From: Castellaniella denitrificans
GTDB taxonomy: Bacteria > Pseudomonadota > Gammaproteobacteria > Burkholderiales > Burkholderiaceae_B
Assembly (NCBI RefSeq): GCF_042653765.1
Contig: NZ_JBHSEZ010000028.1
Span: 186,001-250,000, forward strand
Direction of reading: 5' to 3'
Length of the DNA: 64,000 nucleotides
The position numbers were made by a program, and so were the translations under genes. Below are positions 28,024-36,385 of the stretch, piece after piece. A model generated the notes under the pieces. The model was given only the letters and a program-made list of their open reading frames with translations. It was not told where the DNA came from and searched no databases. How positions within the stretch are numbered: position 1 is the stretch's first letter; each line of letters begins with the position of its first letter.

Positions 28024-28959
28024 GTGCGGCTGGACGTCCTGCGCCAGTTCCTGCGGCATCCCGTGCGCGCCTTCTTCCAGCAGCGCCTGCAGGTGTTCTT
28101 CGAGGCGCCGGATCCCGACCTGGACGAGGGAGAACCTTATGTCCGGGACGTCCTGGCGCAATGGCAGCTGCGCGCCGAGCTGCTCGAGGCCCTGCGGCGG
28201 GTCCCCGACCCGGCCGATGCCGAGCCGGCGTTCCGGGACTGCCTGGAGCGCATGCGCCGGCGCGGCGCGCTGGTCGCCGGCGGTCTGGGCGAGGCGGCGG
28301 CCCGGGCGCTGCGCGACAGCGTGGAGGCTGCCGTCGATCCCTACCGGCGCGCCTGCGAGGACTGGCCGCAGGTGTCCGCCTCGACGCTGCGCATGGAGAG
28401 CGCCGTGCCGGACACCCATTGGACGTTCGAGGATACGCTCGCCGGCTGGCGCCGGGACGGGCAGGGCGGATGGGGCCGGATCGTGCTGCTCGCCAGCCAC
28501 CTGGTGCGCGGCAGCCGTTACCGCATCGCGCCCATGATGCCGGCCTGGCTGGATCATCTGGCCGCGCACGCGCATGGCCGGTCCCTGACGACGGTGCTCG
28601 TCAGTCCCCAGGGCAGCGTGCGCTTCGAGCCGCTGGATCCGGACCGGGCCGCCGGGCAGTGGCAGGCCCTGTGGGCCGCCTGGCGGGAAGGCATGCGCGC
28701 CGCGCTGCCGGTGGAAATCGACGCGGCGGGCGCCTGGCTGCGGGCGGGCGCCGATCCGGCTCCCGGCAGCACGGCCCGGCGCGAGGCCGAGGCCAGCTAC
28801 GCCCGGCGGGTGGAAGACGATCTGTACCTGCGGCGCTGCTATCCCGATTTCGATTCCCTGTGCGCGGATGGCGGCTTCTTTCACTGGGCCAGGACCCTGT
28901 ACGGCGAGGCGTCTCAAGCCATCCAGCCGTATCCGGCCGCGGCGGAGTCCGGGACATGA
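28024..28959 (+). CDS. recC: RecC C-terminal part, downstream of the in-frame TGA
   Basis: Continuation of RecC in the same frame: RLDVLRQFLRHPVRAFFQQRLQVFF, the start of the C-terminal nuclease-like domain that contacts RecB and RecD, through to AESGT just before recB. A GTG at 28024 with GGGAGG five bases upstream could start a separate 311-aa polypeptide exactly at the domain edge. The interval 27952-28023 reads as an Arg/Ala/Pro linker in frame. Whether the cell has a split RecC, readthrough, a dead gene, or the base is a sequencing error cannot be told here. The stop overlaps the recB ATG. Confidence 0.75.
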   Translation: MRLDVLRQFLRHPVRAFFQQRLQVFFEAPDPDLDEGEPYVRDVLAQWQLRAELLEALRRVPDPADAEPAFRDCLERMRRRGALVAGGLGEAAARALRDSVEAAVDPYRRACEDWPQVSASTLRMESAVPDTHWTFEDTLAGWRRDGQGGWGRIVLLASHLVRGSRYRIAPMMPAWLDHLAAHAHGRSLTTVLVSPQGSVRFEPLDPDRAAGQWQALWAAWREGMRAALPVEIDAAGAWLRAGADPAPGSTARREAEASYARRVEDDLYLRRCYPDFDSLCADGGFFHWARTLYGEASQAIQPYPAAAESGT

Positions 28960-31900
28960 GCGGCACGCCCTCGATTCCCCAGGTCGATCCGCTGCGATTC
29001 CCCCTGCGGGGCAGCCACCTGATCGAGGCCAGCGCCGGGACGGGCAAGACCTGGACGATCGCCGCGCTGTACGTCCGGCTGGTGCTGGGGCATGGCGGAC
29101 AGGATCCGCGCCTGCCCACCGAGATCCTCGTCCTCACCTTCACCGAGGCGGCCGCCCAGGAATTGCGCGACCGGATCCGAGGCCGCCTGGCCGAGGCCGC
29201 CGCCTGGTTCGCCCAGGATGCGGCGGAAGGCCGCCCGGCCGATCCCTTCCTGGAATCCCTGCGCCGGGAATGGCCGCGCGAGCGGTGGGCGGGCTGCGCC
29301 CGCACGCTGGACTTGGCGGCGCAGTCCATGGACGAGGCCGCCATCTCCACCATCCACGCCTGGTGCGCGCGGGTCCTGCAGGAACACGCCTTCGACAGCG
29401 GCAGCCTGTTCGAGCAGCGGCTGGAGCCGGACCTGGGCGCCGAGATCCGCCAGGCGGCCTGGGACTACTGGCGCGCGCACGTGGCGCCGCTGGCGCCGGA
29501 TGAGCTGGCCGAAACGCTGGCCGTCTGGCCCGGTCCGGACGCCTTGCTGGGCCTGTCCGGCCTGCTGACCCGCGAGTCCCTGCCCGAGGCCGCCGATGAA
29601 ACCCTGGCGGACGTGCTGGCGCGCCACCGCGCAGACCGGCGGGCACGCTTGGCCGCGCTGAAAGCCCCCTGGATCGAGGCCGCCGACGCGCTGGAAGACT
29701 GGCTGGTGTCGCTGGGCAAGCCTCTCAAGGTCCGGCCGGCCGATTTCCGCCGCTGGACGCAGGCGCTGCGGACCTGGGCGCGGGATCCCGACCAGGACGC
29801 CCTGGACCTGAAGACCGGCTGGGATCGCCTGACGCCGCAGGGCATCCGGGACAAGTGGCAGGGCGAGGGCCCGGCGCCGGAGCATCCCGCCAGCGCGGCG
29901 CTGGGCCGCCTGCGCGCCGACCTGGACGCGCTGCCCGCCGCGCGCGCGCGCTTGCTGCGCCATGCCCTGGCCTGGATGGCCCGGCGCCTGCGCCAGGCCC
30001 TGTCCAGCGCCGCGCTGCTGGGTTTCGACGGCCTGCTCGGCCATCTGGACGCCGCCCTGGCGGGCGCGTCGGGTGTCCGGCTGGCGCAGACCCTGCGGCG
30101 GCAGTTTCCGGTGGTGCTGATCGACGAATTCCAGGACACCGATCCGGTGCAGTACCGCATCTTCGACCGCGTCTATCGGGTGGCCGACGACGACCCCGAC
30201 ACCGCGCTGGTCTTCATCGGCGACCCCAAGCAGTCCATCTACGGCTTCCGGGGCGCCGACGTCCACACCTATCTGCGGGCGGGCCGGGCCTGCGCCGGAC
30301 GGGTGCGGACGCTGGGCCGCAACTACCGCTCGTCCGAAGCCATGGTCGCGGCGGTCAACCAGTGCTTCGCCCGGCCCGGCGTCCAGGCCTTTCCCACCGG
30401 CCTGCCGGGAGTGGGCATCGACTTCCATCCCGTGCAGGCCGAGGGCCGCCCGGAGCGCTGGGAAGTCCTCGGCCGCCCGGCCCCGGCCATGAGCGCCTGC
30501 TGGATCGAACCGGCGGCGGAAGGCAAGCCCCTGTCCTCGACCCAGTACGAGCAGGAAGCCGCCGGGCTCTGCGCCCGGCGGGTGGCCGAAATCCTGGCGC
30601 TGGGCCGCCGCGGCGCGGCGGGCATGCGCGACGGCGAGCGGTGGACGCCGGCGCGGCCCTCCGATATCGCCATCCTGGTCAACACCCACGCCGAGGCGCG
30701 CAGCGTGCGCCAGGCGCTGGCCCGGGCCGGGGTGCGCAGCGTGTACCTGTCCGAACGGGATTCCGTCTACGAATCGCCGCAGACTGCGGAACTCGCCCTG
30801 TGGCTGGACGCCTGCGCGCATCCCGAGGACGAGCGCGCCGTGCGCGCAGCCCTGGCCGCCCCGGCGCTGGGCCTGGACTGGCAGGCGCTGGACCGGCTGG
30901 TCGAGGACGAGCGCGCCTGGGACGCGCAGGTCGAGCGTTTCCAGGCCTACCGCCAGATCTGGCGCCAGCGCGGCGTGCTGCCCATGCTGCGCCGGCTGCT
31001 GCACGATTTCGACGTGCCGGCCCGCCTGCTGGCCGACGGCTACGAGGGCGAGCGGCGCCTGACCGATTTCCTGCACCTGGCCGAGCTGCTGCAGCAGGCC
31101 GCCGCGCACCTGGACGGCGAGCAGGCCGTGCTGCGGTACCTGCACCGGCAGGCCCAGGCCCCGCAGGGCGAGGACGGCCGCCGCCTGCGCCTGGAAAGCG
31201 ACGAGGGCCTGGTGCGGGTCGTGACGGTGCACAAGTCCAAGGGGCTGGAATATCCCCTGGTCTTCCTGCCCTTCGTCTGCAAGGCGCGTCCGGTCGAGGC
31301 GGGCCGGGGGCCTTACCTGCTGCCCGGGGAAACGGACCGGACGTGGGTCATGGAGGCCGATGCCGGCCAGTTGCTGCAACTGGACGGCGAGCGCCTGGGC
31401 GAGGACGTGCGCAAGCTGTACGTGGCGCTGACGCGTGCGCGCCATGCCGTCTGGATGGCGCTGGGGCCGCTGAAGGCCGGCGGCAGCGGCATCGGCCACC
31501 TGCTGGGCGAGGACTTGCGGGCAGCCTGGGACGGGCTGGCGCGGTCCCATCCCGGCCTGATGGCTTGGGACGAAGCGGTGGATGATACCGCTTCCGCGCC
31601 GGCCGCCGACGAGGCGTCCGAGGCGCTGGGCGACGCCCGCCGCCTGGCCGCGCCGGCCGTCGGCCAGCCCTGGTGGATTTCGAGCTATTCCGCGCTGTGC
31701 CTGGCCGATGCCGCCGCGCCCGAGACGGCCGCCGAGGACGTGCTGCGCGAAGGCCGCCAGGCCGACCCCGCGCCTGCGCCCCGGGCGGCGGGCGCTTCGT
31801 CGGCTCCGGTCGCCTCGGGCCTGCGGGATTTTCCGCGCGGCAGCGAGGCTGGAACCTTCCTGCATGGTTTGCTGGAATGGGCGGCGCGGCGCGGCTTCCG

Positions 31901-32558
31901 CGACCTGGACGCGGAGGCGCGCGACCTGATCGCCCGGCGCTGCGCGGTGCGCGGCTGGGAGGCGCACATCGACGCGCTGCACGGCTGGCTGCTGCGCCTG
32001 GCGAGCACGCGATGGCGGCCGGCCCTGCCGGGCGATCCCGTGCTGCGCCTGGACGACCTGCAGGCCTGCCTGCCGGAAATGGAATTCTGGCTGCCGGCGC
32101 ATCGGGTGGACATCGGACGGCTGGACGGGCTGTTGCGCCGCGGGACGTTCGGCGGCGCAGCCCGGCCGGCCCTGGCGGCGGGCCGGCTGAACGGCATGTT
32201 CAAGGGCTTCATCGACCTGGTCCTGCAGGCCGGCGGCCGCTACTACCTGGTCGATTACAAGTCCAACGATCTGGGGCCCCGCGAAGCCGACTACGCTCCC
32301 GAGGCGCTGGCGGCGGCCATGCGCGCGTCCCGCTACGACGCGCAGATGCTGATGTACGTGCTGGCGCTGCACCGGCAGCTGCGCGCCCGGCTGGCGGACT
32401 ACGACTATGCGCGCCACATGGGCGGCGCGCTGTATCTGTTCCTGCGCGGCCAGGAGGCGCCCGGCCAGGGCCTGGTGGCGCTGCGGCCCGAGCCGGAACT
32501 GATCGAGGCATTGGACGCGCTGTTCGACGGCGGGGAAGGGGAGGCGGACGATGCATGA
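28956..32558 (+). CDS. recB: Exodeoxyribonuclease V beta subunit RecB (helicase-nuclease)
   Basis: 1200 aa. SF1 helicase motifs: Walker A ASAGTGKTWT near residue 25, LTFTEAAAQEL, Walker B VVLIDEFQDTDPVQYRIF, FIGDPKQSIYGFRGADVHTYL, LGRNYRSS, VVTVHKSKGLEYPLVFLPF, and KLYVALTRARHAVW. The C-terminal nuclease domain keeps the catalytic D-x-K in YYLVDYKSNDLG. Length equals that of E. coli RecB (1180). It overlaps recC by four bases and recD by eight. Confidence 0.95.
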   Translation: MSGTPSIPQVDPLRFPLRGSHLIEASAGTGKTWTIAALYVRLVLGHGGQDPRLPTEILVLTFTEAAAQELRDRIRGRLAEAAAWFAQDAAEGRPADPFLESLRREWPRERWAGCARTLDLAAQSMDEAAISTIHAWCARVLQEHAFDSGSLFEQRLEPDLGAEIRQAAWDYWRAHVAPLAPDELAETLAVWPGPDALLGLSGLLTRESLPEAADETLADVLARHRADRRARLAALKAPWIEAADALEDWLVSLGKPLKVRPADFRRWTQALRTWARDPDQDALDLKTGWDRLTPQGIRDKWQGEGPAPEHPASAALGRLRADLDALPAARARLLRHALAWMARRLRQALSSAALLGFDGLLGHLDAALAGASGVRLAQTLRRQFPVVLIDEFQDTDPVQYRIFDRVYRVADDDPDTALVFIGDPKQSIYGFRGADVHTYLRAGRACAGRVRTLGRNYRSSEAMVAAVNQCFARPGVQAFPTGLPGVGIDFHPVQAEGRPERWEVLGRPAPAMSACWIEPAAEGKPLSSTQYEQEAAGLCARRVAEILALGRRGAAGMRDGERWTPARPSDIAILVNTHAEARSVRQALARAGVRSVYLSERDSVYESPQTAELALWLDACAHPEDERAVRAALAAPALGLDWQALDRLVEDERAWDAQVERFQAYRQIWRQRGVLPMLRRLLHDFDVPARLLADGYEGERRLTDFLHLAELLQQAAAHLDGEQAVLRYLHRQAQAPQGEDGRRLRLESDEGLVRVVTVHKSKGLEYPLVFLPFVCKARPVEAGRGPYLLPGETDRTWVMEADAGQLLQLDGERLGEDVRKLYVALTRARHAVWMALGPLKAGGSGIGHLLGEDLRAAWDGLARSHPGLMAWDEAVDDTASAPAADEASEALGDARRLAAPAVGQPWWISSYSALCLADAAAPETAAEDVLREGRQADPAPAPRAAGASSAPVASGLRDFPRGSEAGTFLHGLLEWAARRGFRDLDAEARDLIARRCAVRGWEAHIDALHGWLLRLASTRWRPALPGDPVLRLDDLQACLPEMEFWLPAHRVDIGRLDGLLRRGTFGGAARPALAAGRLNGMFKGFIDLVLQAGGRYYLVDYKSNDLGPREADYAPEALAAAMRASRYDAQMLMYVLALHRQLRARLADYDYARHMGGALYLFLRGQEAPGQGLVALRPEPELIEALDALFDGGEGEADDA

Positions 32559-34539
32559 GTTTCCCGGCTGGCTGGCGTTCGGACAGCCCGAGGAAGGCCT
32601 GCGCGACCTGGACGTGGCATTCGGCCGCCTGCTGGCCCGCCAGGCGCCGCATGCGCCGGAACTGGCCCTGCGCCTGGCGGTCCTGTGCAGCGCCCGGCTG
32701 GCGCACGGCCACCCCTGCCTGGACCTGAAGGCCCTGTGCGAACCGGATGCCGACACGCCGGCGGACGATCCGGACGCGGATGGCCGGACGGGGCCGCCGG
32801 CCTGGATCGACGGCGGTCTGGACGGCTGCCTGGCCGCGCTGGCGGCGGCCGGCTTCGCGGGCGACGGCGGCGGTCCGCAGCCGCTGGTCCTGCACGGGCA
32901 TCGCCTGTACCTGGCCCGCTACTGGCGCGCCGGGCGGCGCATCCGCGAGGATCTCGGCCGGCGCCTCGCCCTGGAACCGCCGGAGGTGCGCGAGCCCGCC
33001 CGGATCCGCGCCTGGCTGGACGCGGTGTTCGCCGGCCCCGCCGCCGAGTCGCCGGACTGGCAGAAGATCGCCTGCGCCACGGCCCTGCTGCACGGCTTCA
33101 GCATCGTCACGGGAGGGCCGGGGACGGGCAAGACCACCACGGTCGTGCGCCTGCTGGCGGTCCTCCAGGGCCTGGCCCTGGCGCGCGGCCTGGAGCGCGG
33201 CCTGCGCATCCGCCTGGCGGCGCCGACGGGCAAGGCGGCGGCGCGCCTGAACGAATCCATCGCTGGCGCCCTGGAACGCCTGGCGGCATCGGCCGACGCC
33301 TCGCTGCGCGCCGCGCTCGGGCGCGTGCCCGCCGAAGTGCTCACCCTGCATCGCCTCCTGGGCAGCCGGCCCGACACCCGGCGCCTGAAGTTCCACGCCG
33401 GCAATCCGCTCGACCTGGACGTGTTGGTGGTGGACGAGGCCTCGATGATGGACATCGAGATGATGGACGCCGTGCTGGCCGCGCTGCCCGCCCATGCGCG
33501 CCTGGTGCTGCTGGGGGACAAGGACCAGCTCGCCTCGGTCGAGGCCGGCGCGGTGCTGGGCGAACTGTGCGCGCGCGCGGAGGGGGGCCACTATACCCCG
33601 GCGCAATGCCGCCGCCTGCTCGAATGCTGCGGCGAGACGGTGCCCGAGCAATGGCGGGATCCGGCCGGCGCCGCGCTGGACCAGGCCGTCGTCATGCTGC
33701 GCCACAGCCACCGCTTCCAGGCCGACAGCGGCATCGGCCGGTTCGCCGCCGCCGTGAACCGGGGCGACGCCCCGGCCGTGGCCGAACTGCTGCGCCATCC
33801 GCCGGATGGCCTGAGCCTGGTGCGGGCCGGTTCGCCCGCCGAGGGCGCGCGGATCGCGTCCGGCGATGACTGGCTGTACGACAGCGGCATCCTGGACGAG
33901 GAGGCCGGCTGCCCCGCGCTGTTCCGCGCCCTGCGGGCCGCTCCCGATCCGCGGGCGCCGCAGGCGGACTGGGACCGCTGGGCCCGCGCCGTCCTGGCGC
34001 GGCAGGCCCGCTTCCAGGTGCTGTGCGCCCTGCGCGACGGCCCCTGGGGCGCGCGCGGGCTCAACCGGCGCATCGAATCCCGCCTGCGGGCCGAAGGCTG
34101 GGTCCCGGCGGCCGAGGACGTCTGGTATCCCGGCCGGCCGGTGCTGGTGCTGCGCAACCATGCCGCCCTGGGGCTGGCCAACGGCGACATCGGTGTGGCC
34201 CTGCCCGTGCCCGATCCGGAACGGGACGGCGGATCGATGATCCGGGTGGCCTTCGCCGGCGCCACCCGGGACGCCGTGCGCTGGGTGTCGCCGGCGCGCC
34301 TGCCGGAAGTGGAGACCGTCTATGCCCTGACCGTGCACAAGTCCCAGGGCTCGGAATTCGACCGCGTGGCGCTGGTGCTGCCCGACCGGAAATCGCCCCT
34401 GCTGACGCGGGAACTGCTCTACACCGGCGCGACCCGCGCGCGCAGCGCCCTGGCCCTGGTGCTGCCGGGAGGGGATGCCCTGCTGGACCATGCCGTGCGG
34501 CGCAGGACCCGGCGCGCGGGCGGCATCTGGAATCTCTGA
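32551..34539 (+). CDS. recD: Exodeoxyribonuclease V alpha subunit RecD (5'-3' helicase)
   Basis: 662 aa SF1B helicase. Walker A is GGPGTGKTTTVVRLLA, followed by APTGKAAARLNESI, TLHRLLGSRPDT, LVVDEASMMDIEMMDAVL, LLGDKDQLASVEAGAVLGEL, and the C-terminal TVHKSQGSEFDRVALVLP and ELLYTGATRAR. The start overlaps the end of recB. It is somewhat longer than E. coli RecD (608), with the extra residues mostly in the N-terminal domain. Confidence 0.95.
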   Translation: MHEFPGWLAFGQPEEGLRDLDVAFGRLLARQAPHAPELALRLAVLCSARLAHGHPCLDLKALCEPDADTPADDPDADGRTGPPAWIDGGLDGCLAALAAAGFAGDGGGPQPLVLHGHRLYLARYWRAGRRIREDLGRRLALEPPEVREPARIRAWLDAVFAGPAAESPDWQKIACATALLHGFSIVTGGPGTGKTTTVVRLLAVLQGLALARGLERGLRIRLAAPTGKAAARLNESIAGALERLAASADASLRAALGRVPAEVLTLHRLLGSRPDTRRLKFHAGNPLDLDVLVVDEASMMDIEMMDAVLAALPAHARLVLLGDKDQLASVEAGAVLGELCARAEGGHYTPAQCRRLLECCGETVPEQWRDPAGAALDQAVVMLRHSHRFQADSGIGRFAAAVNRGDAPAVAELLRHPPDGLSLVRAGSPAEGARIASGDDWLYDSGILDEEAGCPALFRALRAAPDPRAPQADWDRWARAVLARQARFQVLCALRDGPWGARGLNRRIESRLRAEGWVPAAEDVWYPGRPVLVLRNHAALGLANGDIGVALPVPDPERDGGSMIRVAFAGATRDAVRWVSPARLPEVETVYALTVHKSQGSEFDRVALVLPDRKSPLLTRELLYTGATRARSALALVLPGGDALLDHAVRRRTRRAGGIWNL

Positions 34540-34608
34540 GCCGCCGCCTACGGCGTGGAATTTGCCGGATCTTTGAGCAAAGACAGGGTGCGGCGGCCTC
34601 GGCCTCGC

Positions 34609-34713
34609 TAAAATGGCCTTCATACCTGCATGTCCGGGGGCGGCGCACGACTTGCCGCGCGGGATGGGGCATGCGCAGTTGCCTAACGGGAGGGAAGTCC
34701 TCCCTTGCTTTTT
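34609..34713 (+). ncRNA. Structured leader/small RNA ending in an intrinsic terminator before the acyl-CoA synthetase
   Basis: The 191-bp gap after recD contains a -10-like TAAAAT (34609-34614). Next comes an 8-bp stem, GCATGTCC (34628-34635) with GGGCATGC (34667-34674, one G-T pair), enclosing an inner GCGGC/GCCGC hairpin (34640-34644 / 34654-34658). Then GGGAGG/CCTCCC (34688-34704) runs into TTGCTTTTT, a good intrinsic terminator. It ends 17 bases before the synthetase ATG, so it is either an attenuator or the end of a ~100-nt RNA. I recognise no known riboswitch motif. Confidence 0.5.
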
Positions 34714-34730
34714 GGACGGAGACACATCCA

Positions 34731-36377
34731 ATGACCCATATGTATGATCAGGACCTTCCTCAGACCCCCGCCAATTTCGCGCCCCTGACGCCGCTGCCCT
34801 ACATCGAGCGCGCCGCTCAGGTTCATCCCGAGCGTCTGGCGGTGGTTCATGGTCTGGGCGAGACGGCCATCCGCCATACCTGGGCCGAGCTGTACGCGCG
34901 TTGCCGCCGTCTCTCGAGCGCGCTCGCCGCCCACGGCATCGGCCGCGGCGACACGGTCGCGGTCATGCTGCCGAACATCCCCGCCATGGTCGAGGCGCAT
35001 TTCGGCGTGCCCATGTGCGGCGCCGTGCTGAATTCCCTGAACACCCGCCTGGACCCGGCTTCCATCGCCTTCATGCTCGACCACGGCGAAGCGCGCGTGC
35101 TGATCGTCGACCGGGAATTCGCCCGCATCGCCGGCCAGGCGCTGGCGATGCGCACGCGCACCGAGCCGATCCTGGTGGTCGATGTGGACGATCCCGAATA
35201 CGATGGTCCCGGCGAAGCCATCGGCACCCTCGACTACGAGGCCCTGCTGGCCCAGGGCGACCCGGAAGCCGAATGGCTCATGCCCGAAAACGAATGGGAC
35301 GCGATCGCCCTGAACTACACCAGCGGCACCACCGGCAACCCCAAGGGCGTGGTTTACCACCATCGCGGCGCGGCCTTGAATGCCGTGTCCAACATCCTCG
35401 AATGGGACATGCCCAAGCATTCGGTCTATCTCTGGACCCTGCCGATGTTCCACTGCAACGGCTGGTGCTTCCCCTGGACGCTGGCCGCCCGCGCGGGCGT
35501 GAACGTGTGCCTGCGGCGGGTGGACGCCGCCGCCATGATCGAACGCATGCGCGAGCACGGCGTCACCCATTACTGCGGCGCGCCCATCGTCCAGAGCATG
35601 CTGGCCAACGCGCCCAAGGAATTGCGCGACGCGATCCCCCAGGGCATCAAGGGGATGGTGGCCGGTTCCGCGCCCCCGGCCTCGATGATCGAGGACATGG
35701 AAGCCCTGGGGATCGACCTGACCCACGTCTACGGCCTGACCGAAGTCTACGGCCCCTCGACCGTGTGCGTGAAGCACGACGACTGGAATGCGCTGGACAT
35801 CGGCAAGCGGGCCGAGCTCAACGCCCGCCAGGGCGTGCGCTACCACCTGCAGAAGGCCGCCGCCGTGCTGGACCCGGCCACGATGCGGCCCGTGCCCGCC
35901 GACGGCCAGACCATGGGCGAGATCATGTTCCAGGGCAACATCTGCATGAAGGGCTACCTGAAGAACCCGCAGGCGACCCACAAGGCCTTCGAGGGCGGCT
36001 GGTTCCACAGCGGCGACCTGGCGGTGATGTATCCGGACGGCTACATCAAGATCAAGGACCGCAGCAAGGACATCATCATTTCCGGCGGGGAGAACATCTC
36101 CTCGATCGAGGTCGAGGACGTGCTCTACCGCCATCCGGCCGTGCTCGCGGCCGCCGTGGTCGCGCGGCCCGACGAACGCTGGGGCGAGACGCCCTGCGCC
36201 TTCGTCGAGCTCAAGCCCGACGCCCAGGTGACGGCCGAGGACATCATCGCGCATTGCAAGGCCCATCTCGCCGGCTACAAGGTGCCGCGCCACATCGTCT
36301 TCGGCGAAGTGCCCAAGACCTCGACCGGCAAGATCCAGAAGTTCGAATTGCGCCAGCGGGCGACCCAGTCCGCCTGA
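34731..36377 (+). CDS. AMP-forming acyl-CoA synthetase (medium-chain fatty acid/FadD3-AlkK-like)
   Basis: 548-aa adenylate-forming enzyme that activates a carboxylic acid to its CoA thioester. AMP-binding motif YTSGTTGNPKGVVYHHRG near residue 195, VYGLTEVYGPS, GWFHSGDLAVMYPDGYIKIKDRSKDIIISGGENISS, and the catalytic Lys in PKTSTGKIQKFELR. The LWTLPMFHCNGWCFPW block is typical of the AlkK-like medium-chain group. A good GGACGGAGA site precedes ATG; expression may be governed by the upstream terminator-containing leader. Confidence 0.88.
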   Translation: MTHMYDQDLPQTPANFAPLTPLPYIERAAQVHPERLAVVHGLGETAIRHTWAELYARCRRLSSALAAHGIGRGDTVAVMLPNIPAMVEAHFGVPMCGAVLNSLNTRLDPASIAFMLDHGEARVLIVDREFARIAGQALAMRTRTEPILVVDVDDPEYDGPGEAIGTLDYEALLAQGDPEAEWLMPENEWDAIALNYTSGTTGNPKGVVYHHRGAALNAVSNILEWDMPKHSVYLWTLPMFHCNGWCFPWTLAARAGVNVCLRRVDAAAMIERMREHGVTHYCGAPIVQSMLANAPKELRDAIPQGIKGMVAGSAPPASMIEDMEALGIDLTHVYGLTEVYGPSTVCVKHDDWNALDIGKRAELNARQGVRYHLQKAAAVLDPATMRPVPADGQTMGEIMFQGNICMKGYLKNPQATHKAFEGGWFHSGDLAVMYPDGYIKIKDRSKDIIISGGENISSIEVEDVLYRHPAVLAAAVVARPDERWGETPCAFVELKPDAQVTAEDIIAHCKAHLAGYKVPRHIVFGEVPKTSTGKIQKFELRQRATQSA

Positions 36378-36385
36378 GGCAGGGC

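Noticed and set aside
28914..32756. Very long minus-strand open frames (here 1280 codons; also 25444-28917 and 8463-12134)
   Set aside because: They lie exactly opposite well-supported recB, recC and mdlC/aldehyde dehydrogenase genes, encode Arg/Gln/His-rich text with no domain, and are the expected by-product of third-position GC in the real genes.
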